Positions 27,141 to 36,570 of a DNA stretch of 64,000 bases are shown piece by piece (position 1 is the first letter of the stretch; each line of letters starts with the position of its first letter). The stretch comes from UBA1359 sp029570385 (GTDB lineage: Bacteria; Patescibacteriota; Patescibacteriia; Patescibacteriales; Patescibacteriaceae): positions 5,762 to 69,761 of the forward strand of contig DAOPVX010000003.1 of the NCBI GenBank assembly GCA_035351315.1, read 5' to 3'. Below the pieces are notes generated by a model, which worked only from the letters and a program-made list of their open reading frames with translations, had not been told where the DNA came from and ran no database searches. A program made the position numbers and the translations under genes.

Positions 27141-27686
27141 TTATAATTTATAAATCCTTAGCCAATTAGTTAAATCGACTTGCACCTCCTTAATTGGTTC
27201 ATATCCGGGCAAATGAAACTGATTACTGATCAAATAGGATCCCGGACGCGCTTCTTTTTGCAATTTTAAAGATAACTTAGCCGTTAATGATTGTCCTAGA
27301 TAACAATAAAAGCAATCACCCTTAGCCAAAGATATTTTTAAAAAATCCTTACGGCGCAATTTGATTTTACTGCCAACCACGGCCAGTTGGATCTTGGCCA
27401 ACAGATAAAGGGTCGTTAAAATTTCCACCCCAATAAGGGTATATTTACTTTTAGCAGATTTTTCTAAACGACGCAAGAAGCCAGCCTTGCCGCAGCCCAA
27501 TTCATAAATTTTAGCGCCAGCTGGTAAATTCAATTCGTGGAATTGTTTGACCGCCTCGTCCAAAACTTTATTTTTAGTGCTAATAAACGGTGCATAGCCC
27601 CGAAATAAAAGATTAAAAAATTCTTCAGCCAAAAAAATCAAAACCGCTAAAAAAATAATTGAACCCAGTAGTAAAAACCAAATCAT
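27141..27686 (-). CDS. Membrane-anchored class I methyltransferase (FAM173/ATPSCKMT-like)
   Basis: 181 residues: one N-terminal membrane segment (FLLLGSIIFLAVLIFLA), then SAM motif I IYELGCGKAGFLRRLE, GVEILTTLYLLAKIQLA and a C-terminal LQKEARPGSYLISNQFHLPGYEP. The layout (N-terminal membrane helix, then a small methyltransferase ending in P-G-...-F-x-L-P-G-x-x-P) recalls the FAM173 lysine methyltransferases that modify ATP synthase subunit c. Family link is by eye. A TATAAT sits 3 bases before the ATG, too close for a normal leader. Confidence 0.75.
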   Translation of the reverse strand: MIWFLLLGSIIFLAVLIFLAEEFFNLLFRGYAPFISTKNKVLDEAVKQFHELNLPAGAKIYELGCGKAGFLRRLEKSAKSKYTLIGVEILTTLYLLAKIQLAVVGSKIKLRRKDFLKISLAKGDCFYCYLGQSLTAKLSLKLQKEARPGSYLISNQFHLPGYEPIKEVQVDLTNWLRIYKL

Positions 27687-27713
27687 ACTATTATAACTAT
27701 TTTAATAAAAGCG

Positions 27714-27785
27714 TACGCCCAGGGGGAATCGAACCCTCATAACCAGCTTAGAAGGCTGGTGTTCTATCCATTGAACTATGGGCGC
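27714..27785 (-). tRNA. tRNA-Arg (anticodon TCT)
   Basis: Acceptor GCGCCCA / TGGGCGT, arm CCAGC-CTTCTAA-GCTGG, T loop GGTTCGATTCC. Confidence 0.94.
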
Positions 27786-27836
27786 CAAACTATGTCCAAT
27801 TTAACAGGGGCACCCCCTTTTGTCAATGTAAATTAA

Positions 27837-28490
27837 TCAATTATCCGTCACCATAACTTGACGGACAATGGTGGTTCGGCCACCATATTTTTTGACGGCT
27901 GTTATGCTCAAATTATTAATACCGGAACGCAGATTAACCAGTTGGCTAAAATTGCCGACCCGATCGCTTAATAATGTCTCACCATTGATCTCCAATTGAA
28001 CTTCTGGCTCGGTTTGACCAACAATCCATAATTGTTTTTGATTGGTGGCCAGATCGCCAGCCGGACTAGTAACCAATAATTTAGGCGGGGCAACAATATT
28101 TTTTAAAGATAAAACAATATAAATAGCCGCCACCAAGATCGCTAATGCGACTAGACTATTACGAACAATCTGCGGATATGACCATAAATCTCTTTTTCTT
28201 ACTAAACGGCGGCCAAAAAAATTATCCCGTTGGCTGTTATCACTACTCCGCCAACAATCAATGATTGGGGCTGCTTCTTCGGCTGAGAACCCAAGCATTT
28301 GTAAATAATCAACAACAACCTTAACCAAATTAACCCTGACCGGCAAATGATCAAAATTATTATCTTCAATAGCTCGAATATGTTCAGGCTTAATCTTAAG
28401 CCGTCGAGCGCAAAATAGGACTGACCAATTCTTGGCGAGACGCCGATCTTTGATAACCGAACCAAAATTACTGGTCGTCCTACTAGACAT
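27837..28490 (-). CDS. RodZ-like membrane protein (cytoplasmic HTH, external Ig-like domain)
   Basis: 217 residues. An N-terminal RodZ-type helix-turn-helix (FGSVIKDRRLAKNWSVLFCARRL), a single membrane segment near 112-131 and an external beta-rich domain with PEVQLEINGETLLSDRVGNF. RodZ links MreB to the envelope in other bacteria; many CPR proteins have this HTH-TM-Ig layout without known function. Last gene of the comM operon, 22 bases after the VirB2-like gene. Confidence 0.8.
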   Translation of the reverse strand: MSSRTTSNFGSVIKDRRLAKNWSVLFCARRLKIKPEHIRAIEDNNFDHLPVRVNLVKVVVDYLQMLGFSAEEAAPIIDCWRSSDNSQRDNFFGRRLVRKRDLWSYPQIVRNSLVALAILVAAIYIVLSLKNIVAPPKLLVTSPAGDLATNQKQLWIVGQTEPEVQLEINGETLLSDRVGNFSQLVNLRSGINNLSITAVKKYGGRTTIVRQVMVTDN

Positions 28491-28512
28491 AAATATTAAT
28501 AATCGCCGTCAG

Positions 28513-28917
28513 CTATTTATTCCCCATTACCTGGTCAATTTTGTCTCTCGGCCAAGATTGTTTAACCCCAACAATATTTAAAACAAAATTGATAATCAGA
28601 TAACTGCACAAAATAATCGCTAAACCGATTAATGCATTAACAACCGTATCACGACCACTTTCAAAAGCCTTGGATCGACCCGCAGCAGTAATCATCTGGA
28701 TTCCGCCCCAAACAAACATAACCAAAGCAAAGGTGCCAGAAAGCCCTAATATAGCTTTACCAACAAAAATAATCATAGTCTCAAAAGAAGCTATAGTATA
28801 GTTGCCGTCTTCATAACCTTCAGTCGGCACTATTTGCCGCTCTTGAGCTAGAACCGTAACAGGTAAAAAACAAAACGTGATAATAGCTAACAAACAGAAC
28901 AATTTATAAATTTTCAT
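28513..28917 (-). CDS. VirB2/TrbC-like pilin
   Basis: 134 residues. Signal peptide ending VLA-QE (cleavage after about residue 24), then two membrane segments (about 46-70 and 92-116) separated by a short basic loop GRSKAFESGRD, the layout of TrbC/VirB2 conjugative pilins. CPR genomes often carry such small proteins next to type IV pilus or competence genes. No VirB4/VirB6 partner is in the window. Ten bases separate it from the lipoprotein gene upstream. Confidence 0.75.
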   Translation of the reverse strand: MKIYKLFCLLAIITFCFLPVTVLAQERQIVPTEGYEDGNYTIASFETMIIFVGKAILGLSGTFALVMFVWGGIQMITAAGRSKAFESGRDTVVNALIGLAIILCSYLIINFVLNIVGVKQSWPRDKIDQVMGNK

Positions 28918-28926
28918 ATATTTTTT

Positions 28927-30339
28927 TTATTGGCTGGGCGCCGCTATGGTTTGCTGTAATTTGCCAATGGCTAAATTAATAATCGCTTCAAGCTGATCGG
29001 GCGCGTTTAAAACGCCATCAATCATTTCGCCGATAACCTTATGTGCCATGGCAGAATCATAACCACGATACCAACTACGCGCTGTTAATAGCTGACTAGC
29101 AAAAACATCCAAATACTCCTTAGACAATTGTTCTTCAATTAAGCTGCGTAAAGCTGTCGGTCGCTGAGTTTTATCCAAATAACTGCCGACATTTTCAGCC
29201 TTGGTCATAAATTGAATAAAATCCCAAGCCTCATTGCTATGCTGGCTCTTTTTGGAAACAGTTTCCACCCAATAGTTAGCGATATTAACTGGCTGACTAG
29301 TGCTGGCGATTTGTGGTAATTTACTAATACCAATATTTAAATCTTTAAGATATTGACCGGCATCACCGCCAGTAAAACCGGTGCGACGGGCAGCGATAAT
29401 CAATGGTATGTGATAACTATAGCCAAACATAATCGCGGCTTGGCCACGCACAAATAAATCAAAAGAGTTACCTAGGCTCTTGTCCCAACAATAAACTTCT
29501 TTGTTAATATTAGCAAAATCGCTATAAAAACGAACAGCATCAATACCAGGATAGTAGTTGGAACCATCCGACGATTGACGATTAAAAACTACGCGGCCAT
29601 TCTCAATAACTGGGGCGCGACTTTGCAGCATTAAAGCGGCCACGATATCAGCCGATCTTTCCACATTACTGCCGCCGCCGATAGCCGCGCCAGCTTGAAT
29701 AATTTGACCCTGAGCATCGCGCTTGGTTAAACGCTTGACTGTATCCTGAAAATTCTTATCCCAATAGGCGGGTGGATTAATAATACCCTCATTATTAAAA
29801 AGATCTTTACGATAAAACATAGCTAGCGTATCAACCGATAACGGCAAACCCATAATCTTATTATCAATAATAACATCATCAGCGACTACATCCACAAAAT
29901 TGGCTCGCAGATCCTTAATCGTCAGGCTGCGACTATTTCTTAATTCGTAGATTGTTTCCTTTTTAATCGTCCCCTTAACTATTGGATAAACCATAGTAAT
30001 AGTATCGGGCATCGGTGAAATTTTGGCTTGGTAACGAGATAGCCAACTACTTTCAATAGAAAAAATATCTGGACCGCGATCTTCAGCTAGAGCATTAATG
30101 ATCTCCTTTTCATATTCCTCATAACGCAGCTTGCGATAATTAATGGTGATATTTGGATGCAACGCCTTATACTTAGTTAAAATTTCTTCAAAATCATCCG
30201 GCTCATCCCAGGCTCGCCAATAGTTGAGAGTAATTGGCTGCATACTTTCTTTGACAGCACTAGATTGAAGACGACAGCCAAAACCGCTAGTCATCAAACC
30301 GATGGCCAATAAAGATAAGCAGCTGATTTTTTTCCACAT
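28927..30339 (-). CDS. Solute-binding lipoprotein (family 1, sugar-type)
   Basis: 470 residues. Lipoprotein signal with lipobox TSGFGC (Cys22). Family 1 features include LNYWRAWDEPDDFEEILTKY, a hinge region DVVADDVIIDNKIMGLPLSVDTLAMFYRKDLF and ANYWVETVSKKSQHSNEAWDFI. Such proteins hand sugars to ABC permeases, but no permease or ATPase gene lies nearby; it sits in an operon with comM (3-base gap) and pilin-like genes instead. It might serve surface binding rather than transport. Confidence 0.88.
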   Translation of the reverse strand: MWKKISCLSLLAIGLMTSGFGCRLQSSAVKESMQPITLNYWRAWDEPDDFEEILTKYKALHPNITINYRKLRYEEYEKEIINALAEDRGPDIFSIESSWLSRYQAKISPMPDTITMVYPIVKGTIKKETIYELRNSRSLTIKDLRANFVDVVADDVIIDNKIMGLPLSVDTLAMFYRKDLFNNEGIINPPAYWDKNFQDTVKRLTKRDAQGQIIQAGAAIGGGSNVERSADIVAALMLQSRAPVIENGRVVFNRQSSDGSNYYPGIDAVRFYSDFANINKEVYCWDKSLGNSFDLFVRGQAAIMFGYSYHIPLIIAARRTGFTGGDAGQYLKDLNIGISKLPQIASTSQPVNIANYWVETVSKKSQHSNEAWDFIQFMTKAENVGSYLDKTQRPTALRSLIEEQLSKEYLDVFASQLLTARSWYRGYDSAMAHKVIGEMIDGVLNAPDQLEAIINLAIGKLQQTIAAPSQ

Positions 30340-30342
30340 AAA

Positions 30343-31860
30343 TTAATAATTAGCAAAACGATATTGTAGACTCTCTGCTAAATGTATTTTAGCAATTGTT
30401 GGCTCATTAGCCAAATCGGCAATGGTTCTGGCTAAACGTAAAACTCGAAAATAGCCGCGCGCCGATAGGTTTAACTGATCGACTGCCTGGCGTAATAAGG
30501 CTTGGCCATAACGATCAATCAAACAAAATTGTTTTATCGCTAGTGGCGTTAAATCGCCATTAGTCAAAAATTTGGTGCCGGCCAAACGCTGTTTTTGTTG
30601 CTGACGAGCCGACTCAACCCTTCGTCTAACTTCGGCCGAGCTTTCGAGTTTAACGCCATAAGAAAAATCAGCCGGACGAACTCGTTGGATTGTCAACTGT
30701 AAATCTAGACGATCAAGCAATGGTCCAGATAATTTACGGCGATAATTAGCAATCTGCCGCGAGCTACAGCGGCAAACTTGCCGATTATCACCAAAAAACC
30801 CGCAAGGGCAAGGATTCATGGCAGCTATCAATAAAAACTGTGCTGGAAAAATCAACTGGCCAATCGTCCGATTAATGGTGGCAAAACCATCTTCGAGCGG
30901 CTGCCTTAAGCCCTCTAAGACGGCGCGAGAAAATTCTGGCAGTTCATCTAAAAAAAGCACGCCGCGATGAGCCAAAGAAATCTCTCCCGGGCTAGGCCAT
31001 GAACCGCCGCCAATAATTGAAGCTGCTGAAGCGCTATGATGCGGACTACGAAAAGGCCGAATGCTGGGCGGCTGATTAGCTCCCTTGAGATAGCCGGCAA
31101 TACTATAAATCTTAGCCACCTCAATCGCCTCATCAGCGGCCAGACCAGTCAAGATACCTGGAACAGCTTTAGCCAGCATAGTCTTACCTGATCCCGGCGG
31201 ACCGATCATTAACAAATTATGGTTACCGGCAGCGGCAATCTCTAGCGCCCGCTTGGCGGTCTCTTGACCACATACATGGCTAAAATCAACAACAACAGCT
31301 GGTTCAATTGAATTATTATCCAATCTCTTAATAGTTAGAGGCTGGCTTAAACCTCGTAACTGCCCAATAATCTGTTTTAAATCAGTAGCTGGCCAAACGG
31401 TTAATCCATCGACGATTTGCGCTTCCGCAGCGTTGCCCGCCGGCACAATAATAGCTCGCAGTCCAAGCTCTTTGGCTAAACAAGCGGCCGGCAAAACACC
31501 GCTCACTGGACGAGTTTGTCCGTCAAGCGACAATTCGCCCAAACACATAACCTGTCGCAAACAACCGCTGGGCAACTGACCGCTAGCCAATAAAATACTA
31601 AGCGCAATTGGCAAATCATAATTCGGACCCTGTTTGCGTAAATCAGCCGGAGCTAAATTAATCGTAATTTTAAGCTTCGGCAACGATAAACCTGAATTAC
31701 GCAACGCACTACGGACCCGCTCTTTCGCCTCCGAAATTGAAGCATCAGGCAATCCAACAATAATAAAAGAGCCGATATCGCCGCTCCCAATATCGGATTC
31801 GGCCTCCACTAGCTCAGCCGCTAAGCCACTAAGGCCAGCTGATAAAACTTTGGCTGACAT
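30343..31860 (-). CDS. comM: ComM/YifB-family Mg-chelatase-like AAA+ ATPase
   Basis: 505 residues. An N-terminal Lon-protease-like fold (DLRKQGPNYDLPIALSILLASG), Walker A GPPGSGKTMLAKAVPGIL, Walker B FLDELPEF, and the zinc-like NPCPCGFFGD / VCRCSS cysteines. ComM is a hexameric helicase promoting branch migration during natural transformation. I chose ATG 31860 (MSAKVLSAGLSG); the open frame reaches a TTG 11 codons earlier without homology. A promoter (31937-31966) lies about 80 bases upstream. Leads the operon with the lipoprotein, VirB2-like and RodZ-like genes. Confidence 0.95.
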   Translation of the reverse strand: MSAKVLSAGLSGLAAELVEAESDIGSGDIGSFIIVGLPDASISEAKERVRSALRNSGLSLPKLKITINLAPADLRKQGPNYDLPIALSILLASGQLPSGCLRQVMCLGELSLDGQTRPVSGVLPAACLAKELGLRAIIVPAGNAAEAQIVDGLTVWPATDLKQIIGQLRGLSQPLTIKRLDNNSIEPAVVVDFSHVCGQETAKRALEIAAAGNHNLLMIGPPGSGKTMLAKAVPGILTGLAADEAIEVAKIYSIAGYLKGANQPPSIRPFRSPHHSASAASIIGGGSWPSPGEISLAHRGVLFLDELPEFSRAVLEGLRQPLEDGFATINRTIGQLIFPAQFLLIAAMNPCPCGFFGDNRQVCRCSSRQIANYRRKLSGPLLDRLDLQLTIQRVRPADFSYGVKLESSAEVRRRVESARQQQKQRLAGTKFLTNGDLTPLAIKQFCLIDRYGQALLRQAVDQLNLSARGYFRVLRLARTIADLANEPTIAKIHLAESLQYRFANY

Positions 31861-31936
31861 AATTAAAAAGAACAGGTGAATATGAACCGGCAAGCCGCCG
31901 CTTCATCCCCTCCTGAGATTAAGAATTAGCTACTGC

Positions 31937-31966
31937 ATTATAGCCTAAAAAGAAAAAATCGGCCAA
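31937..31966 (-). promoter_or_regulatory. comM operon promoter
   Basis: -10 TATAAT (31937-31942) and -35 TTGGCC (31961-31966), 18-base spacer. The -35 overlaps the terminator of the gyrA operon. Confidence 0.55.
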
Positions 31967-31983
31967 TCTGACCGATTTTTTCT
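31943..31983 (-). terminator. Terminator of the MBL-gyrA-thioredoxin operon
   Basis: AAAAAATCGG / CCGATTTTTT stem (31953-31981), nine-base loop, T run on the minus strand. Confidence 0.88.
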
Positions 31984-32009
31984 AAAACGACAACTATATA
32001 TTATTATCG

Positions 32010-32957
32010 CTATTCGCAACTACCAGCCGCTGTTCCATTATTCTCTGAAGTAAACCCGGCAGCCGGACTATCACTAGATAACTGAGCCGAACATTCTTCG
32101 GGCGAATTATTAAAAGCTGAGCAAATAGTCTTTAACAAGCTGGCGCTATCACGATTAACGCTAATTTCTTGATCATTAATAATCAAAGTCGGCGACCCTT
32201 GGACATTATATTTGGTATTGTCTGTTTTATCGACATCAAATGGTGGGAATTGCCCATTCCAAGCATCTTTATTGTTATAACTAGCCGTAATATTAAATTG
32301 TTTATCAGCAGCGCTAATACAAGATTGCAAAGAAGTTTCATTAATCTTAGCCTCCTTATAGCAATCACTGGCTTTCCCAGAGTTAATAAAACAACTCAAA
32401 TAAGCGGTAAACTTATCATTTTGTTCTTTTTGAATACAATATTGGGCCAAATTCTCGTCAATTTCCGGTTTATCATGCATAGCATAGTCGCAGAACTTAA
32501 TTTTAAAATCAATTTTGTCGCCCAATTTCTCAACAACCGGCAATATGCCTCGTTCCATCTGTAAACCATAAGGACAATAGCTCATAACAAATAGTTCCAC
32601 AACCGGTTTGTCGCTTTTTTTCTCAACAGTAGCGGCCGCTGATTCAGCTTCGGAACTGCCGGATAATTGTTGTGTTATTTCGTCAATATCCATAGCTTGC
32701 GGGAAAAATAATTTACCATCACGACTCAAATAAGAATCAACTGGGTCGCCGCTACCAACATCCACTTTTAATTTATAAAAACCATCAATCAACTCTATCT
32801 CTTTGATAGTCGCCTGGCTACCCGGCCGCATCAGAGCAGTATTAATAAATTTTTCCGCTCGTTCTTTGGCTTGATCGGGCTTTAAATTCTTGGGCCGACT
32901 AGCGCAACCAGTCAGCATGACAATGGCGGCCAAACTCAGCAATAACCATTTTTTCAT
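32010..32957 (-). CDS. Thioredoxin-fold lipoprotein, CPYG-type active site
   Basis: 315 residues. Lipobox LTGC (Cys18). Residues 35-95 look like a small N-terminal domain; the C-terminal half is a DsbA/GILT-like thioredoxin fold with FVMSYCPYGLQMERGILP and the cis-Pro loop QGSPTLIINDQ. The active site is C-P-Y-G, so the second cysteine of CxxC is lost, as in some monothiol or GILT-like enzymes. Several other cysteines (CDYAM, YCIQKE, SCFINSG, SDCYKE, QSCISA) could act as partners. Probably an exported thiol oxidoreductase. 25 bases downstream of gyrA. Confidence 0.82.
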   Translation of the reverse strand: MKKWLLLSLAAIVMLTGCASRPKNLKPDQAKERAEKFINTALMRPGSQATIKEIELIDGFYKLKVDVGSGDPVDSYLSRDGKLFFPQAMDIDEITQQLSGSSEAESAAATVEKKSDKPVVELFVMSYCPYGLQMERGILPVVEKLGDKIDFKIKFCDYAMHDKPEIDENLAQYCIQKEQNDKFTAYLSCFINSGKASDCYKEAKINETSLQSCISAADKQFNITASYNNKDAWNGQFPPFDVDKTDNTKYNVQGSPTLIINDQEISVNRDSASLLKTICSAFNNSPEECSAQLSSDSPAAGFTSENNGTAAGSCE

Positions 32958-32982
32958 AAATAAAAACTTAAATAATTAATAT

Positions 32983-35517
32983 CTAAAGCCAGGTTACCCC
33001 AACTACCTGGTCATTATTTTCTTTAAAACGCATCAAGCAAACACCTTGAGTGTCGCGACCGGATTCATTAACTGTCTTAAAAGGCAGACGGATGACTTGA
33101 CCATGCTTAGACATAATAATCAAGTCTTTGTCTTCCATGGTTTTTTTATTAACCAAGAAAGCATTGACTAATTCACCGGTTTTATTGGTAATTTTGGCTG
33201 TCTTAATACCCGATCCGCCACGATTTTGAACCTTATACTGAGACAGACTGGTCCGCTTGCCATAACCATTAGCCATGACTGACAAAACTTGATAATCTTT
33301 CAATTTTTCGCCATCAACCCTAATAACTCCCATACCGATAATCCGATCTTTAGCCTTGAGCCGCATGCCAATTACACCACTGGCGCCACGCCCCATATCG
33401 CGAACATCCCCTTCGTGGAAACGAATGGCTTGACCATGAGCGGTTACCATTTGAATCTGATCATTACCGGTGGTCGGCTTAACCCAAATCAATTGATCGC
33501 TGTCCTTAAGTTTGATAGCAATTAACCCACTGCGCCGGACATTATCAAAAGCATTGATGCGGACTTTCTTAACTAAGCCGCGCCGCGTAGCAAAAAACAG
33601 ATACTCCTTATTAGCCATCTTATCTAGTGGTAAAATAGCGGTAACTTGCTCGCCATTAGCTAATTGCAAAAAATTAACGATCGCCTGCCCTTTGGATGTT
33701 CTGGAGGCTAAAGGCAATTCATAAGCCTTTAATTCAAAAACTCGACCATGACTGGTAAAGAATAACAAATTACTATGAGTCATGGTAGTAAACAAAAATT
33801 GCACTGAATCTTCTTCTTTAGTGGTTAAACCAATTACGCCTTTACCGCCACGGCCCTGAACCTTAAAGGTATCGCCAGGCAAACGCTTGATATAGCCATC
33901 CCTAGTCATAATCACTACCGCTTCTTCATTGGGAATCAAATCTTCAGCCTTAAAATTCTTAACACTTTGGTCTACAACGCCGGTACGACGATCATCGCCA
34001 AACTTTTCAACAATATCCTGGCATTCCTGCTTAATAATCTTTAACACCAAACTATCGGACGATAAAATACTCTCTAACTCGGCAATAGTTTTTAATTTAT
34101 CCTTGAGTTCAGTTTTAATCTTTAATGTTTCGAGATTAGCTAATGTCTGTAGCTTCATTTCCAGAATGGCCACAGCTTGCCGCTCAGATAGCTTAAACTG
34201 CTTAATTAAATTAGCCTTGGCCTTATCTTTGTCTTTAGAGGCCTTAATAGTGGCAATAACTTCATCAATATGGGCTAAAGCAATCATTAAGCCTTCCAAA
34301 ATATGGGCCCGATCCTTAGCTTTGGCCAACTCATAAGCAGTCCGACGGCGCACCACCTCTTGGCGATGTTTAATAAATTCTTCTAAAATGGTTTTAAGAT
34401 TTAAAACTCGAGGCTGTAGTCCATCCACCAAGGCCAGCATGTTAACATGAAAAGTTTCTTGCAGCTGGGTTTGCTTATATAAAACATTTAAAATCTTCTT
34501 CGGGTAACTATCTCTCTTAAGATCAATAACGATTCTAACACCGTCTTTGTCCGATTCATCACGCAAATCACGGATGCCTTCAATTTTTTTGTCTTTGACT
34601 AAATCAGCAATCTTTTCCACCAAAATTGCTTTATTAACCTGATAAGGAATCTCGCTGATAACAATCTGAAAATTATCGTGACCATGTTCAACAATTTCAG
34701 CCCGACCACGCATCACAATCCCTCCTTTGCCAGTGGTATAGGCTCGTAAAATATCTTCTCGGTTATAAATTAAGCCGCCAGTCGGGAAATCAGGGCCCTT
34801 AATAAACTCCATTAATTCTTCAACGGTAGCTTCAGGGTTGTCAATTAAATGCAAAATAGCGCCGACCACCTCACGCAAATTGTGGGGCGGAATATTGGTA
34901 GCCATACCAACAGCAATACCCATGCATCCATTGAGCAACAACTGCGGAATCTTGGCTGGTAAAACTTGCGGTTCATTTTGCGATCCGTCAAAATTAGCAA
35001 CCATATTGACCGTGTCTTTGTCTAAATCAAACAACATCTCTTCAGCAATGGCCGATAATTTGGCCTCGGTATAACGCATGGCCGCCGGCCGATCACCGTC
35101 AACTGAGCCGAAGTTGCCTTGACCGCGGACCATCATATAACGCATAGCAAAATCCTGAGCCATTCGCGCCATTGAGTCGTAAACGGCGCTATCGCCATGC
35201 GGATGATATTTACCAAGCACTTCACCGACTACAGTGGCTGATTTACGAAATTTGCCGCCAGAACGCAAACCCAGTGACCACATAGCATAAAGAATCCGCC
35301 GATGCACTGGCTTGAGACCATCACGAACATCAGGCAGTGCCCGAGAAACAATAACACTCATGGCATAGTCCAAATAGGACTGCCGCATTTCCTCAATAAT
35401 CGGTTGAGCTAAAATCAAACCATGTGGAGTGGTTATTTCAGCTGGTCGGGCTGATTCCTCAATGTTGTGATCATCAGCTGGGCTGATATGGGAAACTGGT
35501 GATTTTTTTTTGGTCAT
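32983..35517 (-). CDS. gyrA: DNA gyrase subunit A
   Basis: 844 residues. DYAMSVIVSRALPDVRDGLKPVHRRIL, HPHGDSAVYDSMARMAQ (quinolone region with wild-type Ser and Asp) and the catalytic Tyr in AMRYTEAKLS are intact; the GyrA box QGRGGKG in the C-terminal wrapping domain separates it from ParC. Introduces negative supercoils with GyrB, whose gene is not here. It lies 8 bases after a small membrane-protein gene in the MBL operon. Confidence 0.97.
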   Translation of the reverse strand: MTKKKSPVSHISPADDHNIEESARPAEITTPHGLILAQPIIEEMRQSYLDYAMSVIVSRALPDVRDGLKPVHRRILYAMWSLGLRSGGKFRKSATVVGEVLGKYHPHGDSAVYDSMARMAQDFAMRYMMVRGQGNFGSVDGDRPAAMRYTEAKLSAIAEEMLFDLDKDTVNMVANFDGSQNEPQVLPAKIPQLLLNGCMGIAVGMATNIPPHNLREVVGAILHLIDNPEATVEELMEFIKGPDFPTGGLIYNREDILRAYTTGKGGIVMRGRAEIVEHGHDNFQIVISEIPYQVNKAILVEKIADLVKDKKIEGIRDLRDESDKDGVRIVIDLKRDSYPKKILNVLYKQTQLQETFHVNMLALVDGLQPRVLNLKTILEEFIKHRQEVVRRRTAYELAKAKDRAHILEGLMIALAHIDEVIATIKASKDKDKAKANLIKQFKLSERQAVAILEMKLQTLANLETLKIKTELKDKLKTIAELESILSSDSLVLKIIKQECQDIVEKFGDDRRTGVVDQSVKNFKAEDLIPNEEAVVIMTRDGYIKRLPGDTFKVQGRGGKGVIGLTTKEEDSVQFLFTTMTHSNLLFFTSHGRVFELKAYELPLASRTSKGQAIVNFLQLANGEQVTAILPLDKMANKEYLFFATRRGLVKKVRINAFDNVRRSGLIAIKLKDSDQLIWVKPTTGNDQIQMVTAHGQAIRFHEGDVRDMGRGASGVIGMRLKAKDRIIGMGVIRVDGEKLKDYQVLSVMANGYGKRTSLSQYKVQNRGGSGIKTAKITNKTGELVNAFLVNKKTMEDKDLIIMSKHGQVIRLPFKTVNESGRDTQGVCLMRFKENNDQVVGVTWL

Positions 35518-35525
35518 AAACTTGG

Positions 35526-35903
35526 TTAATCGGTTGACTGATTAGGTAATTTCTCTAATTTTTGGCGTAATTTGTCAAGCTGAAGACGATTCTGCTCTTG
35601 CAGTAATCGCGCCTCTGGAGTGGTGGAAGAATCGGTAGTTGTGGCAATTTTTTCTAATAATTCACTACCTTTATTGACTTCTTCTAGCCCGGCATCTAAA
35701 TCCTGACGAATTTGATTAATATCCAATAATGGCTGCTCCTGGTTTTTTTGCTTGCTAATAAAAGAAAGCCGTAAGCTATAAAACCAAAAGACCAATAATA
35801 TAGTCATGATAGCCGTAATACCAACCCAAGCAAGCAAACGTCGTTTCTCAATTGGCCAATCGGCCGGGCTGGAAGCCTTGTTAATAAGCCGCTGACGCTT
35901 CAT
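35526..35903 (-). CDS. Small membrane protein with coiled-coil tail, unknown
   Basis: 125 residues: a basic N-terminus, one membrane segment (about 26-44), then a Gln/Leu/Glu-rich helical region likely to form a coiled coil (residues 60-120). No recognised family. Tightly packed between the MBL gene (4-base gap) and gyrA (8-base gap). Confidence 0.75.
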   Translation of the reverse strand: MKRQRLINKASSPADWPIEKRRLLAWVGITAIMTILLVFWFYSLRLSFISKQKNQEQPLLDINQIRQDLDAGLEEVNKGSELLEKIATTTDSSTTPEARLLQEQNRLQLDKLRQKLEKLPNQSTD

Positions 35904-35907
35904 AAAT

Positions 35908-36564
35908 CTAAGCCGTAACTGATAGAATAATTAATTGCAAATTTTCACTATCTAGATCGCGACGAACAACCTTCAATTTATCTTCATAGATCGGAGCTAA
36001 GCCAATAGCTTTAACAAAATCATCGACAGCAGCAAGGTTAAAACTTAAACCAGGTAATTTATAGTGCATTGGTATAACTATCTTGGGCTCTATTTGATTA
36101 ATAACCTCAATCGCCTGTTTGGCATCTAAAGTATAGTACCCACCGACTGGAACCAATAGAATATCAGTACCAGCCAAACGTTCTAATTGTTTAGCCTCCA
36201 AAGTACTGCCCAAATCTCCCAAATGAGTAACTACTAAATCGCTAAAACCCAAACGGAATATTAAATTGTGCCCACGCTTTGCACCGCCCTGCTGGTCGTG
36301 ATCGCTGTCCACTCCATCAATAAATAAACCACCGATTTCATATTCTCCGGCCATATCTATAACAAATGGTTGACCGCTAACTCCAGACAAAAAATTGTGG
36401 TCTTTGTGCTGATGGCTGATGGTAACCACATCGGCCGATAAATTGGCCGGCAATTTTAATCCGGTATGGCTGGGACTAAATGGATCAAGAACTACAGTAA
36501 TATCTCGACCATTCATTTTGTCTTGCAACTTGAAACATGATTGTCCTAACCAACTAATAATCAT
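35908..36564 (-). CDS. Metallo-beta-lactamase-fold hydrolase
   Basis: 218 residues. Metal-site motif SHQHKDH at about residue 50, VTHLGDLG and a late IPMHYK histidine fit the MBL-fold hydrolases close to UPF0173 (YtkL-like). Substrate unknown. First gene of the operon with gyrA; the -10-like TATATA six bases before the ATG suggests a leaderless transcript. Confidence 0.88.
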   Translation of the reverse strand: MIISWLGQSCFKLQDKMNGRDITVVLDPFSPSHTGLKLPANLSADVVTISHQHKDHNFLSGVSGQPFVIDMAGEYEIGGLFIDGVDSDHDQQGGAKRGHNLIFRLGFSDLVVTHLGDLGSTLEAKQLERLAGTDILLVPVGGYYTLDAKQAIEVINQIEPKIVIPMHYKLPGLSFNLAAVDDFVKAIGLAPIYEDKLKVVRRDLDSENLQLIILSVTA

Positions 36565-36570
36565 AAAATT

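Noticed and set aside
31840..31910. Short frame starting MKRRLAG before comM with AGGAGG nearby, overlapping the comM start
   Set aside because: The SD-like sequence is only 2 bases from its ATG; too close to be convincing as a leader peptide.
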